A DNA stretch of 52,525 nucleotides from JBBTTS01 sp038064135. GTDB lineage: Bacteria; Patescibacteriota; Saccharimonadia; Saccharimonadales; OMJO01. The DNA lies in NCBI GenBank assembly GCA_038064135.1, contig JBBTTS010000013.1, forward strand, positions 1-52,525. The letters run 5' to 3'. A program made the translations under genes and the position numbers. Below are positions 8,074 to 17,020 of the stretch, piece after piece. The number at the start of each line of letters is the position of its first letter. Position 1 is the first letter of the stretch. The notes below the pieces were generated by a model. The model was not told where the DNA came from. It searched no databases and saw only the letters and a list, made by a program, of their open reading frames with translations.

Positions 8074-8634
8074 AATTTTATAAATTTCATTTTTAAATTG
8101 ATCTAGATCTTTGTAAACAATATACCTCATCCCAATTTTGTTCGCTGCCACACAATATTCCTGCCTGTCGTCGACCATAACCGCTTCGTTGGCGCGGCAA
8201 CCTAAGCGTCTACAAGCAAGCATAAATATTTCTTTGTCTGGCTTCATCATTCCTACTTCAGCAGAAACTACTACGTCATTAAAAATATTTAACCAGTCCC
8301 CTAGTTTTCTTTCTGCCACACCATTGTTGGCATTGCTTAAAATCCCAATTTTATATTTTGGTTTAAGTTTTTGTTTAATAAATTCTAACAATTCTCGATT
8401 AGTGGGTTCTTCGCGGGCAACAATATCTCGCCACTGGTTGACTGTTATCCCAAGTTTTTCACATATTTCGCTATGAAAATCTGCTTGGCTCATCAGTCCG
8501 CTGTTTGCCCGGGAAAGAATGTCATCTATAAAAATGCTGTCTTTATTGATGTCACCTCCTGCAACCCTGTAAAGGTCCCAAAAACCCCTGCCAACTAATA
8601 CGCCAAAACAATCAAATATAATCGCACGAATCAT
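8050..8634 (-). CDS. HAD-superfamily hydrolase (YihX/HAD-IA-like)
   Basis: The 194 residues have all four HAD motifs: IIFDCFGVLV with nucleophile Asp8, ILSNAN (motif II), MKPDKEIF with the motif III Lys, and MVDDRQEYC (motif IV). The residue two after the nucleophile is Phe10, not the usual Asp, as in YihX-type sugar phosphatases where this position also varies. The cap is a helical bundle after motif I. A phosphatase for a small phosphorylated metabolite is likely; the substrate cannot be read. Confidence 0.8.
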   Translation of the reverse strand: MIRAIIFDCFGVLVGRGFWDLYRVAGGDINKDSIFIDDILSRANSGLMSQADFHSEICEKLGITVNQWRDIVAREEPTNRELLEFIKQKLKPKYKIGILSNANNGVAERKLGDWLNIFNDVVVSAEVGMMKPDKEIFMLACRRLGCRANEAVMVDDRQEYCVAANKIGMRYIVYKDLDQFKNEIYKILDLANSN

Positions 8635-8670
8635 CGTGCTTTATAGTATATGGTTATCTAACTTTAGTGG

Positions 8671-9237
8671 CTAGAGTTTTACATTACTGGCTAGTTCTGA
8701 ATAATTTGGAATTTGCGCTTCAAATAATGAACGAACTAATGATATTTTGGCAGACGAAGTACCAATTCGGCTACCGCACGTTGTGGCCCAGTGGCGAGAA
8801 ATATCATTTTCGCCCTGACTAAGTTCAAAAATAAAATGCTTGCCAAGTGGGCATGCGCCGCGTTCATCTAATGTGGTTGGTTGGGAGCGTTGTTTGGTGA
8901 ATCCGGCTTGATCAAGAGCAGCGAGGAATGTTTCAAATGCAGAAGTTGAATTTCCAAATTGTTCGCTATGCTCCACAACACCATCGTACCCAGTTAATAC
9001 TTCGAAAACTCTCTCGTTTCGGTCTACAGTTACTCGGATAGATTTACGATCTTCTTTGCCAACAACGCGCCCTTGAGTTGTAAATATTGTACGAGCTTCG
9101 GAGTTTGCATATTCCACTAATGTTTTTGGAGTATTTTGATTCTGTTTTTTAGATTCATTACCTGGGCGAGAAATAATAATAACTACCGTTAAAACGGTTA
9201 GTAAAATTACGCCCAAAATCGCTAAAACATACCTCAT
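8671..9237 (-). CDS. Membrane-anchored exoprotein of unknown function
   Basis: 188 residues with one N-terminal membrane helix (residues 3-25) and a polar extracytoplasmic domain. Two cysteines (near 130 and 156; GACPLGKHF and TTCGSR) could form a disulfide outside the cell. I do not recognise the family. The start is supported by a TATAAT box 8 nt upstream (leaderless). Confidence 0.75.
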   Translation of the reverse strand: MRYVLAILGVILLTVLTVVIIISRPGNESKKQNQNTPKTLVEYANSEARTIFTTQGRVVGKEDRKSIRVTVDRNERVFEVLTGYDGVVEHSEQFGNSTSAFETFLAALDQAGFTKQRSQPTTLDERGACPLGKHFIFELSQGENDISRHWATTCGSRIGTSSAKISLVRSLFEAQIPNYSELASNVKL

Positions 9238-9245
9238 ATACGGTT

Positions 9246-9251
9246 ATTATA
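9246..9251 (-). promoter_or_regulatory. -10 box of the 188-aa membrane protein gene (leaderless)
   Basis: A perfect TATAAT on the minus strand lies 8 nt before the ATG at 9237. Confidence 0.6.
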
Positions 9252-9266
9252 ACATTATTATTATGC

Positions 9267-9770
9267 TTATGCAAGATTTAGTTGTCGTTCTATGTAAAAT
9301 ATCCGTGAACTACGTCCTGGTTCTCTACTAGCCGAAATTTGTTCCCATATTGACTTAAAGCCTACGTCTTGGAAACTTAAAACTCTAGTGTGAATATTTT
9401 CTGATGCTAAATTTTTTTGTATATTATAAAAATCATTTCTTGGGGGTTTTTGTTCTGCAACGAAAACTGGACCATTACCTGAGGCCAATCTTAATGCATG
9501 CTTAACTAGCTGTAAATTACATGACCAGCTAGCATGCTCTAAAAACACATCCCGCATATAAACTGCATCGGGAGGGTGAGAAAATTCTACATACTCTACT
9601 CTAGATGGAACGAGGCCAAAAATTGTAATATTTTCGTTTCTTACTAGAGTTTCCGATGCTTCGTCGCGACAAAGTCGTTGTTTATAGCAATAATCAATGC
9701 CTACATACTCAGCCGCTTCACCACACCATTCAATGGGTTTAACACCCGGTCCTATCTCGATAATTTTCAT
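9267..9770 (-). CDS. Small class I SAM-methyltransferase-like protein
   Basis: 167 residues opening with the nucleotide-binding motif MKIIEIGPGVKP and then an acidic VGIDY, the usual first two motifs of Rossmann methyltransferases. The later DAVYMRDVFLEH fits the motif IV strand. It is shorter than most free-standing methyltransferases and lacks a clear substrate domain, so it may be a minimal or inactive relative. AGGAAA precedes the ATG. No substrate can be proposed. Confidence 0.6.
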   Translation of the reverse strand: MKIIEIGPGVKPIEWCGEAAEYVGIDYCYKQRLCRDEASETLVRNENITIFGLVPSRVEYVEFSHPPDAVYMRDVFLEHASWSCNLQLVKHALRLASGNGPVFVAEQKPPRNDFYNIQKNLASENIHTRVLSFQDVGFKSIWEQISASREPGRSSRIFYIERQLNLA

Positions 9771-9820
9771 TATTTCCTATATTAAGCATGTCACTAAACT
9801 TAGACGTAAGCACCAGCATT

Positions 9821-10258
9821 TTAATGTTTGCCGGTGCTGCCAAATCCTAAAGTACCGCGTTTGGTTTTTGAAAATTCTGAAACTTCTTCAAAAAACACGT
9901 TTTCGTGCTTAGCTATTACCGCCTGAGCAATGCGCTCTCCGTGTTTAATTTTGAACGACTCGCTACCATGATTAACAAGTAGTGCCATCAGTTCGCCCCG
10001 GTAATCACTATCAACAGTTCCCGGGCTATTTAGTACTGTAACCCCGTGTTTTAGCGCCAAACCACTTCGTGGCCGAATTTGCAGTTCGTAGCCCTCTGGA
10101 AGCTCGACAGCAATTCCCGTGGGCACTAACACATGCTCACCCGACACCAGCACAATTGGCTCATCCAAACAGGCATGCATATCAGCCCCTGCCGCCTGTT
10201 CACTCTGATAAATTGGTACAGATGCTTTTGGATTTAACTTAATAAACCTTACTTTCAT
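9821..10258 (-). CDS. dut: dUTP diphosphatase
   Basis: dUTPase hydrolyses dUTP to dUMP, keeping uracil out of DNA. The trimeric-dUTPase motifs are present: AGADMHA (1), PRSGLALKHG (2), GTVDSDYRG with the catalytic Asp (3), GERIAQAVI (4) and RGTLGFGSTG (5). The frame is open up to 10321, but a TATTAT box at 10266-10271 lies 7 nt before Met 10258 and the upstream part overlaps the preceding gene. I therefore start at 10258 (145 residues, normal length). Confidence 0.95.
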   Translation of the reverse strand: MKVRFIKLNPKASVPIYQSEQAAGADMHACLDEPIVLVSGEHVLVPTGIAVELPEGYELQIRPRSGLALKHGVTVLNSPGTVDSDYRGELMALLVNHGSESFKIKHGERIAQAVIAKHENVFFEEVSEFSKTKRGTLGFGSTGKH

Positions 10259-10265
10259 CTGGACT

Positions 10266-10271
10266 ATAATA
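10266..10271 (-). promoter_or_regulatory. -10 box of dut (leaderless)
   Basis: A TATTAT on the minus strand lies 7 nt before the ATG at 10258. It overlaps the end of the upstream small gene's transcript region. Confidence 0.45.
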
Positions 10272-10286
10272 ACAGACTTAGCTTGG

Positions 10287-10478
10287 CTAGGCGACGTTGG
10301 CGTGGGTGACAGCAAATTCACTTAAATCGTGCAGAACCACATCGTGTCCTTCACGCTCGGCGGCACGCCTTAATTCAGCCGAGTCTACAACTCCGCCAAC
10401 AATCATAGGAAATGATTCACCGTCTTCATATAAGTCAAAAAGATGGCCGATGGCTGGGTCTTGTTCTTGAGTTGACAT
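10287..10478 (-). CDS. Small acidic protein of unknown function
   Basis: 63 residues, acidic, with no membrane helix (HLFDLYEDGESFPMIVGG ... ELRRAAEREGHDVVLHDL). A clear AAGGAAG ribosome site 8 nt before the ATG supports it as real. It ends 28 nt before dut. I do not recognise a family; the alternating strand/helix pattern suggests a small folded domain. Confidence 0.55.
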   Translation of the reverse strand: MSTQEQDPAIGHLFDLYEDGESFPMIVGGVVDSAELRRAAEREGHDVVLHDLSEFAVTHANVA

Positions 10479-10569
10479 AATGTAGCTTCCTTTTTGTTTT
10501 TAAATAACTATATCTATTATATCAAGCCTGTAAACCCCATCTATTATTAATAGAGCTAGCTGTTGAGTT

Positions 10570-11121
10570 TTATAAAAACGCTGCAACTAAAATTGCAACA
10601 TGAAAACTAAGTCCGTAGATAGTTTGAAGTAACAAATGCCGATCATTTAATTTGCCTTTAATAAAAGTTAGCCATACAAATACCATATAGCTTGTGGCAA
10701 TTACAGCTACAAGCCTAGCAAACATAGAGAAGTTATTTGAGAATACAATGAAAAGGCTCAGGGGCATAAGCAAAATATGCATTAAATATGCGGTTATATC
10801 GTGAGCAAGAGTCATCCTGCCGCCTGTTGATGGAATCAATAATGCACCCAATTGGCCTAGTTCTGCTATAAATAGAATTACCAAGAAGATACTTGGCAAG
10901 CCATATGTGGGTGCAAACCATTTAAGTGCAAATATGTAAAACAATACTAGGTGCAACGAGAAGGAGGCGAGGTAGTAAATAATCCCTGCTTTCGTAGCTG
11001 CAGCATGAGCACTATAAGACATTGTTTTATTTCCTGGCCACTTCTTAATCATGAACCATAAGCAAAGCCACAACTGTACGACAGAAATTGGTCCTAAAAT
11101 TTTATACACTTCGCTACTCAT
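10570..11121 (-). CDS. Polytopic membrane protein, unknown
   Basis: 183 residues with five or six predicted membrane helices (about 8-26, 46-68, 72-92, 108-126, 131-150, 160-182) and short loops. A conserved-looking polar stretch (LIPSTGGRMTLAHDITAY) sits between helices 3 and 4. The layout recalls small Frag1/DUF998-type integral proteins, but no motif settles it. A TATTAT box 7 nt before the ATG fits a leaderless start. Confidence 0.7.
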   Translation of the reverse strand: MSSEVYKILGPISVVQLWLCLWFMIKKWPGNKTMSYSAHAAATKAGIIYYLASFSLHLVLFYIFALKWFAPTYGLPSIFLVILFIAELGQLGALLIPSTGGRMTLAHDITAYLMHILLMPLSLFIVFSNNFSMFARLVAVIATSYMVFVWLTFIKGKLNDRHLLLQTIYGLSFHVAILVAAFL

Positions 11122-11128
11122 TTCACCA

Positions 11129-11134
11129 ATAATA
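11129..11134 (-). promoter_or_regulatory. -10 box of the 183-aa membrane protein gene (leaderless)
   Basis: A TATTAT on the minus strand lies 7 nt before the ATG at 11121. Confidence 0.4.
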
Positions 11135-11173
11135 CCACCTAGCCCATAGAATATGCTCTCTCGACTATCGATC

Positions 11174-11213
11174 CTTACAACTATAATAACCTATAGGTTA
11201 TTATAGTTGTAAG
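11174..11213. repeat. Perfect 40-bp palindrome P1
   Basis: Bases 11174-11193 are the exact reverse complement of 11194-11213. The outer 11 bases (TTACAACTATA) are shared with a second palindrome at 12127-12168 on the far side of the next gene. It lies between divergent genes, where a terminator is not expected. Confidence 0.9.
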
Positions 11214-11265
11214 TAGTTGCGTGAATTAAACGATTGTTTTATCCGTGTTGGCTTATTAAATTAAG

Positions 11266-11271
11266 TATAAT
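11266..11271 (+). promoter_or_regulatory. -10 box upstream of the 240-aa exoprotein
   Basis: A TATAAT on the plus strand lies 55 nt before the ATG at 11327; no good -35 is visible. Confidence 0.4.
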
Positions 11272-11326
11272 CTAGTTTAACAAAATGGTGCACGAGAGTA
11301 GAAATGGGTCATAATGGGAGAATTTT

Positions 11327-12049
11327 ATGAAAAAGTCCTTGAAGAATTTGGAAAGAAAGCGGTTATTTGTAGGAGTTTTAGCGGCTACCCTGCTGTTTAG
11401 TAGTAGCGTGGTATTTGCGTTAAATAGTAGTAATTTTTTTAGTGAAGCAAGCACTTTTGCTTACAAAAACTGTAGAGCTGTATCGGAAAGCAATAATTTA
11501 CAAAATGTCATTTGTTTTTTAATTCATGCTAACAGTGAATCACAATTAAAATTCAAAAATCTAAATGATAGTAACGACGAACAAACCGTAAAAATGGGTA
11601 AGTTGAATATTTATGATAACGATCACAATCTTTTGGGTAGATTGATAGATGCAAATTCATCAACTTCAGGTGGTATATTCACAGTTTATAATGATCAGAT
11701 TGGAAGAATAATTTCATTCGAGCATTCAAATGAAGGCAATATCATAAACCCCGAACCCGCCCTAACTGATTCTTCAATCAGTTTTACATCTACAGATTGT
11801 ACGGGTGATAAATATATCCCGATGAATACTGTTTCGGTAGGTATATCGTTAATAAAAATGTCGGATGGATTCTATAAGGCGGTGAATAATTCACGTCCTA
11901 TATTAGAAATCCGGTCGCAAATTGCCGATGATGGTAACGATGGGTTTATCTGTTTTTCAAGCGTAAGTATAAGTGGTGTTGTTAAGATAGTACCTGTGGC
12001 TATTCCGTTTCCAAATCCGGTTATCTTACCTTTTCAATTCGAAAGCTAG
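11327..12049 (+). CDS. Secreted or membrane-anchored protein, unknown
   Basis: 240 residues with a basic N-terminus, a membrane/signal helix (about 14-32) and a polar exodomain without repeats. Cys residues near 49, 62, 150 and 208 (one in STDCTGDKYIP) may form disulfides. GGGAG six nt before the ATG is a good ribosome site. The gene sits alone between two related perfect palindromes (11174-11213, 12127-12168). I do not recognise the family. Confidence 0.7.
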   Translation: MKKSLKNLERKRLFVGVLAATLLFSSSVVFALNSSNFFSEASTFAYKNCRAVSESNNLQNVICFLIHANSESQLKFKNLNDSNDEQTVKMGKLNIYDNDHNLLGRLIDANSSTSGGIFTVYNDQIGRIISFEHSNEGNIINPEPALTDSSISFTSTDCTGDKYIPMNTVSVGISLIKMSDGFYKAVNNSRPILEIRSQIADDGNDGFICFSSVSISGVVKIVPVAIPFPNPVILPFQFES

Positions 12050-12126
12050 AACCTAGAAAAAATGCTCTGTTAAATTTCACTGAAATAATATTTGTAAACA
12101 TCAACAACTTCACCGCCGCTTAATAC

Positions 12127-12168
12127 TTTACAACTATAGTAAACTTATAAGTTTACTATAGTTGTAAA
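12127..12168. repeat. Perfect 42-bp palindrome P2
   Basis: Bases 12127-12147 are the exact reverse complement of 12148-12168. The outer arms (TTTACAACTATA) match palindrome P1 at 11174-11213; the central ~18 bases differ. It lies between two convergent genes, where it could also serve as a bidirectional terminator. Confidence 0.9.
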
Positions 12169-12243
12169 TTGGAGTAAGTAAGCGTTATGTCGGTAATACT
12201 GGGCGGTTTGGGGTTTTATTTTGGTAATGAAAATGGAGCAAAA

Positions 12244-12630
12244 CTAAATTACTGTTTTTCGGAACAATATACTAATAATCAAAACGGAGTATATTAGTAA
12301 AACCAGTCCTAAGCAATATATTTGAAGATTGAAATAAGGCCACCTATCGACATGGTGCTCCTTTGTCCAATTTCTTAAAGACTTTTCGTACATCTGTAAA
12401 AGCTTAATTAGATGTGTCATTCCTAATATAAGCGAAGAACTTAAAAGTATTATGCTAATAAGTAGCACTAACTTTTGCCATAATATTAATATCTTAATAT
12501 TCTCTGTTGTTAAGAAAAAGCCATTTGAAGCTATTAAAAAAGTAGTTAAAGATAAAAGTATACCTTCAATAGATTTCTCAGTATCATTGATCTCTTTTGA
12601 GATTCTATATTTCAGCTCATATCGATCCAT
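12244..12630 (-). CDS. Small membrane protein, unknown
   Basis: 128 residues: an amphipathic N-terminal helix, then three probable membrane helices (about 24-43, 48-72, 103-124) with a charged loop between the second and third (LLQMYEKSLRNWTKEHH). The arrangement resembles small SLATT-type membrane proteins, but that is only a resemblance. It lies 6 nt downstream of polA on the same strand. Confidence 0.6.
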   Translation of the reverse strand: MDRYELKYRISKEINDTEKSIEGILLSLTTFLIASNGFFLTTENIKILILWQKLVLLISIILLSSSLILGMTHLIKLLQMYEKSLRNWTKEHHVDRWPYFNLQIYCLGLVLLIYSVLIISILFRKTVI

Positions 12631-12636
12631 TTTATA

Positions 12637-15291
12637 TTACAATTCGCCCCAGTTTTTGCCAGTGCTGACGTCGACATCCAGCTTTACTGGCAGTTCGTAG
12701 ACATGCTCCATGGTGTCTTTGAGCATTTCGGCGACTTTTTCGGCATCATCTTCCATAGACTCAACTATTAACGAATCGTGAACCTGTAAAAGAAGTTTAG
12801 GTCTTGTATCTTCGCTCAACTCGCTACTCGGGGCTCGCCACTGGTCCAATTTCCGCTGGACCTCAATCATGGCCATTTTCATTAAATCGGCCTCGGTTCC
12901 CTGAATAGGCATATTCAATGCCGCTCTTTCGGCGGCTGATCGAACAATAAAGTTAGTCGAATGAACGTCGGGTGTTGGACGGCGGCGACCAAAAAGCGTT
13001 TCGACATAGCCATCTTTACGAGCTGACTCTTTAAGACGATTCATATATTCGAGTATTGGTTTACGAAGTTCAAAATATTTGTCGATGAAGGTCTTAGCTG
13101 CAGCAATGGTCATACCGGTAGCCACACTTAGTCCATGCGGGCTCATGCCGTATAGCACACCAAAATTAATTACTTTGGCATCGCGGCGCATTTGCTTGGT
13201 GACGTCCTCTGGTTCACGCCCGTATACCTGGGCAGCTGTCATGGTGTGAATATCGGCTCCGGCATTAAACATATCAATTAGTTCTTTATCGCCTGCCAGA
13301 TAGGCAGCGAGGCGTAATTCGAATTGGCTGTAGTCAGCGCTAATCAAAACGTGTCCAGGACGCGCTACAAAAGCCGTACGAATTTGCCTGCCAAGGTCGG
13401 TACGAACTGGAATGTTTTGTAAATTTGGATCATTGCTACTTAAGCGACCGGTTTGCGCCACCGTAAGCGCATAGGTGGTGTGCAACCTGGATTCTTCATC
13501 AACTTGTTGAGGCAATGTGTCGACGTAGGTATTCTTGAGTTTGGTATACTCGCGGTACTGTGTTATTAAATCTATAATTGGATGTTGGCCGCGTAACTTA
13601 TCTAGTTCGGTAGCGGCAGTACTATAGCCAGTTTTACCCTTCTTTACTCCTTGAGTTGGCAATTGAAGTTTGGTAAATAGCACTTCGGCAAGCTGCCCCG
13701 GCGAACTGATATTAAATTCGCTATCAGCATGACCATAAATTTGTTGTTCAATATCGCTTATTTGGTCGGTCAGCTGTTCATTCATAACTTCTAGGTAGCC
13801 AACATCTAGGCGAATGCCCTCGTGTTCCATGGCCGCTAGTACTGGGATTACTGGCCATTCGATATCTTCTGCCAGTTTTTGAACTTTGGGAACTTCGGCT
13901 AAATCTTTGACTTGCTGCTGATAAAGCCCGCGAATAATAGCCGCCATTTCTGGTGCACGTGCAATAAAATCTTCGTCGGTTAAGTCTTCTAACTCTGATC
14001 CATCGTATCCTAGGTCTACTTGAGCAAGCTCAGTCAACGATTGCTCACGACGAAGTGAGTTTAGTAAGAAAGCTCCAATCAATATATCGTGTTTGACGTC
14101 TGGTAGTGATAATTCTAATTCTATAAGTATTTTTAGTGTATTTTTTATATCATATCCGATAACATTTATGGGTAAATCAAAGTTAATGATGTTAATACCT
14201 TTTAACAATTTTTGGATATCAAGCATACATGTGTTGGATGGAGACTGGCTAATCACCAAATATTTTGGGTCTTTGCCGTGCTTGCCGGTAGATCGACCAA
14301 ATAAAATTGCAGGTTCGGAATTAAATCTAATCTTTGCAAGCTGTTCTGGCGATGAAATTATGTTTACTTTTGGGCTTGAAGAAGTATCGAATAGATTTGG
14401 TGTGCTGTGTTGGCTAGTTTCGGTTGGTTTGACCTTCATTATATCGGGCAATTGACGGGCTAAGCTCAGAAACTCTAGGCGCTGTAAAACAGACAGTAGT
14501 TTCTCTGGATCGCACTTGCTGCCGTCGACTTCGTTTAAATCTAACTTAATTGGTGCATCTGTCCAAATAGCTGCAATTTTTTTACTTAAGATGGCCGAAT
14601 CTTTGATTAGGTCCAAATTTTCGTATACACCGTCGAGTGTCTGGTGGGCTTTAAGTAGTTCGATTGCACCTTTTTCACCAATACCAGGCACGCCTGGAAT
14701 ATTATCGGAGCTATCGCCCTTTAGAGCCTTGAGGTCAAGAAATTGCTCAGGTTTTATCCCATATTTCATAATAAAAGTTTCAGGCCGAAAAAGTTCGATG
14801 TTACTTAGGCCTTTTTTAAGCGCATAGACATGAATAAGAGGATCAATAAGTTGCAACATATCAAGGTCAGAAGTGACAAGTTGAGTTTCAATCCCCTGCT
14901 TGGCCGCCTGGGCTGCCAGCGTACCCATTATGTCATCTGCCTCATAATCATCTAGCTCGTAAAGTGGCCATCCAAAAGCTTCCAATACTTCATGCAGTAC
15001 AGGAATTTGCTCGTAAAAGTCTGGTGGTGCTGGTTTACGTCCAGCTTTGTATGCTGGGTACATTTCTAGACGTTTGCGAATATTGGTTTTGGGTTTATCC
15101 CAAGCTACACAAACATAATCGGGCTTGAGTCGACGTATGACTTCGAGGGCCATTGTGGTAAAACCAAAAACCCCGCCTGTGGGTGTGCCGTCTTTTGTGG
15201 AAAGGTTGGGCATGGCGTAGTAGCCGCGGTAGAAGACACTTTTACCATCGATTATAGCCAATTTCTTTCCGGTAGGTTTGACCGCACTCAT
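12637..15291 (-). CDS. polA: DNA polymerase I with inactive proofreading domain
   Basis: 884 residues. The 5'-3' exonuclease (about 1-290) keeps acidic motifs such as LDDYEADDIMG. The 3'-5' exonuclease region (about 305-430) has lost the catalytic FDTE-type motif (PAILFGRST in its place), so proofreading is unlikely. The polymerase domain has motif A (SADYSQFELR), motif B (RRDAKVINFGVLYG) and motif C (LLQVHDSLIVE) with catalytic Asp839; the following residue is Ser840 where most Pol I have Glu. It fills gaps and matures Okazaki fragments. TATACT ends 7 nt before the ATG. Confidence 0.97.
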   Translation of the reverse strand: MSAVKPTGKKLAIIDGKSVFYRGYYAMPNLSTKDGTPTGGVFGFTTMALEVIRRLKPDYVCVAWDKPKTNIRKRLEMYPAYKAGRKPAPPDFYEQIPVLHEVLEAFGWPLYELDDYEADDIMGTLAAQAAKQGIETQLVTSDLDMLQLIDPLIHVYALKKGLSNIELFRPETFIMKYGIKPEQFLDLKALKGDSSDNIPGVPGIGEKGAIELLKAHQTLDGVYENLDLIKDSAILSKKIAAIWTDAPIKLDLNEVDGSKCDPEKLLSVLQRLEFLSLARQLPDIMKVKPTETSQHSTPNLFDTSSSPKVNIISSPEQLAKIRFNSEPAILFGRSTGKHGKDPKYLVISQSPSNTCMLDIQKLLKGINIINFDLPINVIGYDIKNTLKILIELELSLPDVKHDILIGAFLLNSLRREQSLTELAQVDLGYDGSELEDLTDEDFIARAPEMAAIIRGLYQQQVKDLAEVPKVQKLAEDIEWPVIPVLAAMEHEGIRLDVGYLEVMNEQLTDQISDIEQQIYGHADSEFNISSPGQLAEVLFTKLQLPTQGVKKGKTGYSTAATELDKLRGQHPIIDLITQYREYTKLKNTYVDTLPQQVDEESRLHTTYALTVAQTGRLSSNDPNLQNIPVRTDLGRQIRTAFVARPGHVLISADYSQFELRLAAYLAGDKELIDMFNAGADIHTMTAAQVYGREPEDVTKQMRRDAKVINFGVLYGMSPHGLSVATGMTIAAAKTFIDKYFELRKPILEYMNRLKESARKDGYVETLFGRRRPTPDVHSTNFIVRSAAERAALNMPIQGTEADLMKMAMIEVQRKLDQWRAPSSELSEDTRPKLLLQVHDSLIVESMEDDAEKVAEMLKDTMEHVYELPVKLDVDVSTGKNWGEL

Positions 15292-15298
15292 ACTTACA

Positions 15299-15304
15299 AG
15301 TATA
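15299..15304 (-). promoter_or_regulatory. -10 box of polA (leaderless)
   Basis: A TATACT on the minus strand lies 7 nt before the polA ATG; no ribosome site is present. Confidence 0.55.
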
Positions 15305-15340
15305 CGCCACTGGGGTGGAGGTTGCTAACGTATGAAAATA

Positions 15341-16917
15341 TTACAGAAGATCACGGGCTCCAATATCGGATGAGGGATGGCGAAGTTTAGTAAAAGCTCT
15401 CATCTCTAATTGGCGAATTCGCTCTCGAGTTAAACCAAATTGATCAGCAATATCTTCTAGATTTCGTCCATCGCTGCCATCCAAACCATAGCGCATAGTA
15501 AGAATTAACCTTTCGCGTGGGTCTAAAATTAATAACATCTTTGCAATAACATCTGAAACGCTACTTCGAATGGCGGCTTCGCTCGGATCTACGGCATTAT
15601 TATCTGCAGTTATATCTTCGAACGTTGCTGAACCATCATCTCTAAGCGGTTCGTCTAGTGAAACTGGCTCTGAGGCATAGCTAAATACGTCATTTATTTT
15701 ATCTTTAGGAAAGCCAAGAATATCAGCGATTTCTTGAATAGTCGGTTCTCTGCCAAGCTCATTAGTAAGTTCTGTCTTAGTTTTAATTACGCGGGCTAAG
15801 GTATCACCAGCATGAACAGGCAGCCGAATTGTCCTACCGTTGTTTGCAATCCCCCGCTGAAGAGCCTGGCGAATCCACCATGTGGCATAGGTGCTAAATT
15901 TAAAGCCTTTCTTATATTCGAATTTGTCAACCGCATGTATTAAGCCCAGGTTTCCCTCCTGTATTAAATCCAACAGCGGTAACCCGCTGGCTTGATATTT
16001 CTTGGCTATACTTACTACAAGCCGCAGGTTGGCATTTATAAAATCAGTTTTTGCGTTTTGGCCATCTTTGATCTGCCTGTTCAGTCGCCGCCGGAGTTCA
16101 GCAGATAATGTTCCCCCGCCAGTCTCTAGCTGTTTGGTAGCCTGTCGACCAGCTTCGATGCACTTAGCAAGTGAAATTTCACCGTCTTTATCTAGTAATT
16201 CGTAGCGGCCAATTTGTTGCAAATAAGTTTTTACTAGATCTTGATCTTCAGATTTTGAAGTTCTTTCAATTCTGGGCCTAGAGGTACGAAAATTGCTAAC
16301 TCGATTAGTTTTTGTAGCAGCGGTAGGTTTGTTAAGTATTTTTGGATGAAAAAATACTGGCTCAGGCTGACTTAATTCTTCAATCGGTACTTCTTCGACT
16401 ACATCGGGCTCAGGTTCTTCTAAGACAATAGCTAATAGATCGAGATCATCGGGCTCTTGATCAATTTCTTCGGCTTCAATTTCAGTTGACGTTGCCGACC
16501 CCCCAAGACTTCTTAGCAATACTTCACTTAAATCCTTAACAGGAAGTTCTTCGATCTCGCCAAGAGTTTCGTTTAATTTATCACCGTTTCGCACCTTTTT
16601 AATTGTTTCAGCAATTCGCCATAGACTCGTGCTGATTGCGCCAAGAGCAATACCGGCTTCGCTGCTAACTTTCTGGGCGCTGAAGCCAGATAATACAGCC
16701 GCTATTAAATCGACATCTCTCTGACGAAGGTTTGATTTAGCTGACTCTTCATAAATTTGCTGAATTTTTTCGGACGCCTGAACAATTTGGCTTGGATCTG
16801 CTGAAATTTTTGCCAAGTTGTTTTGAAGATGCNNNNNNNNNNATAAAGCAGTAAATCATCGGCCAAGCGGCGGTCAAAAGCATATTGTTCGGTCTCGTTA
16901 TAGTCCGTTGCTGTCAA
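15341..16917 (-). CDS. Second sigma-70 family factor, interrupted by an assembly gap
   Basis: Region 1.2-like (LVKTYLQQIGRYELLDKDGE), region 2 (DLIQEGNLGLIHAVDKFEY, FKFSTYATWWIRQALQR), region 3 and region 4 with its HTH (LEDIADQFGLTRERIRQLE) are complete. Before them lies an unusual ~170-residue extension with its own HTH-like segment (AAVLSGFSAQKVSSEAGIA) and acidic linkers. A 10-N gap (16833-16842) splits the N-terminus: 25 codons from a TTG start at 16917 precede it, and the frame changes across it. It differs from rpoD at 25471, so it is an alternative or duplicated primary-like sigma. Confidence 0.9.
16833..16842. other. Assembly gap (10 N) inside the second sigma gene
   Basis: Ten N placeholders. 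To join the upstream 25 codons with the sigma frame downstream, the true gap length must leave remainder 2 when divided by 3. Ten does not, so the run is a placeholder and not a measured length. Confidence 0.9.
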
Positions 16918-17020
16918 AATAACCTCTTAATTTTTAATTTCCAAAAATGCAACTTATATAAAAATTGTACGCCTAACTTAACGACTTGCAAGCATTAGAG
17001 GTGTTATACTTTTAAGCAAG

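Noticed and set aside
12187..12297. Small plus-strand ORF of about 36 codons after palindrome P2
   Set aside because: It overlaps the 3' end of a minus-strand gene, has a poorly placed ribosome site and no distinctive sequence.
16705..16917. A separate 70-aa ORF at the start of the sigma gene
   Set aside because: Its first 25 codons are the sigma N-terminus; the rest follows a wrong frame created by the placeholder gap.
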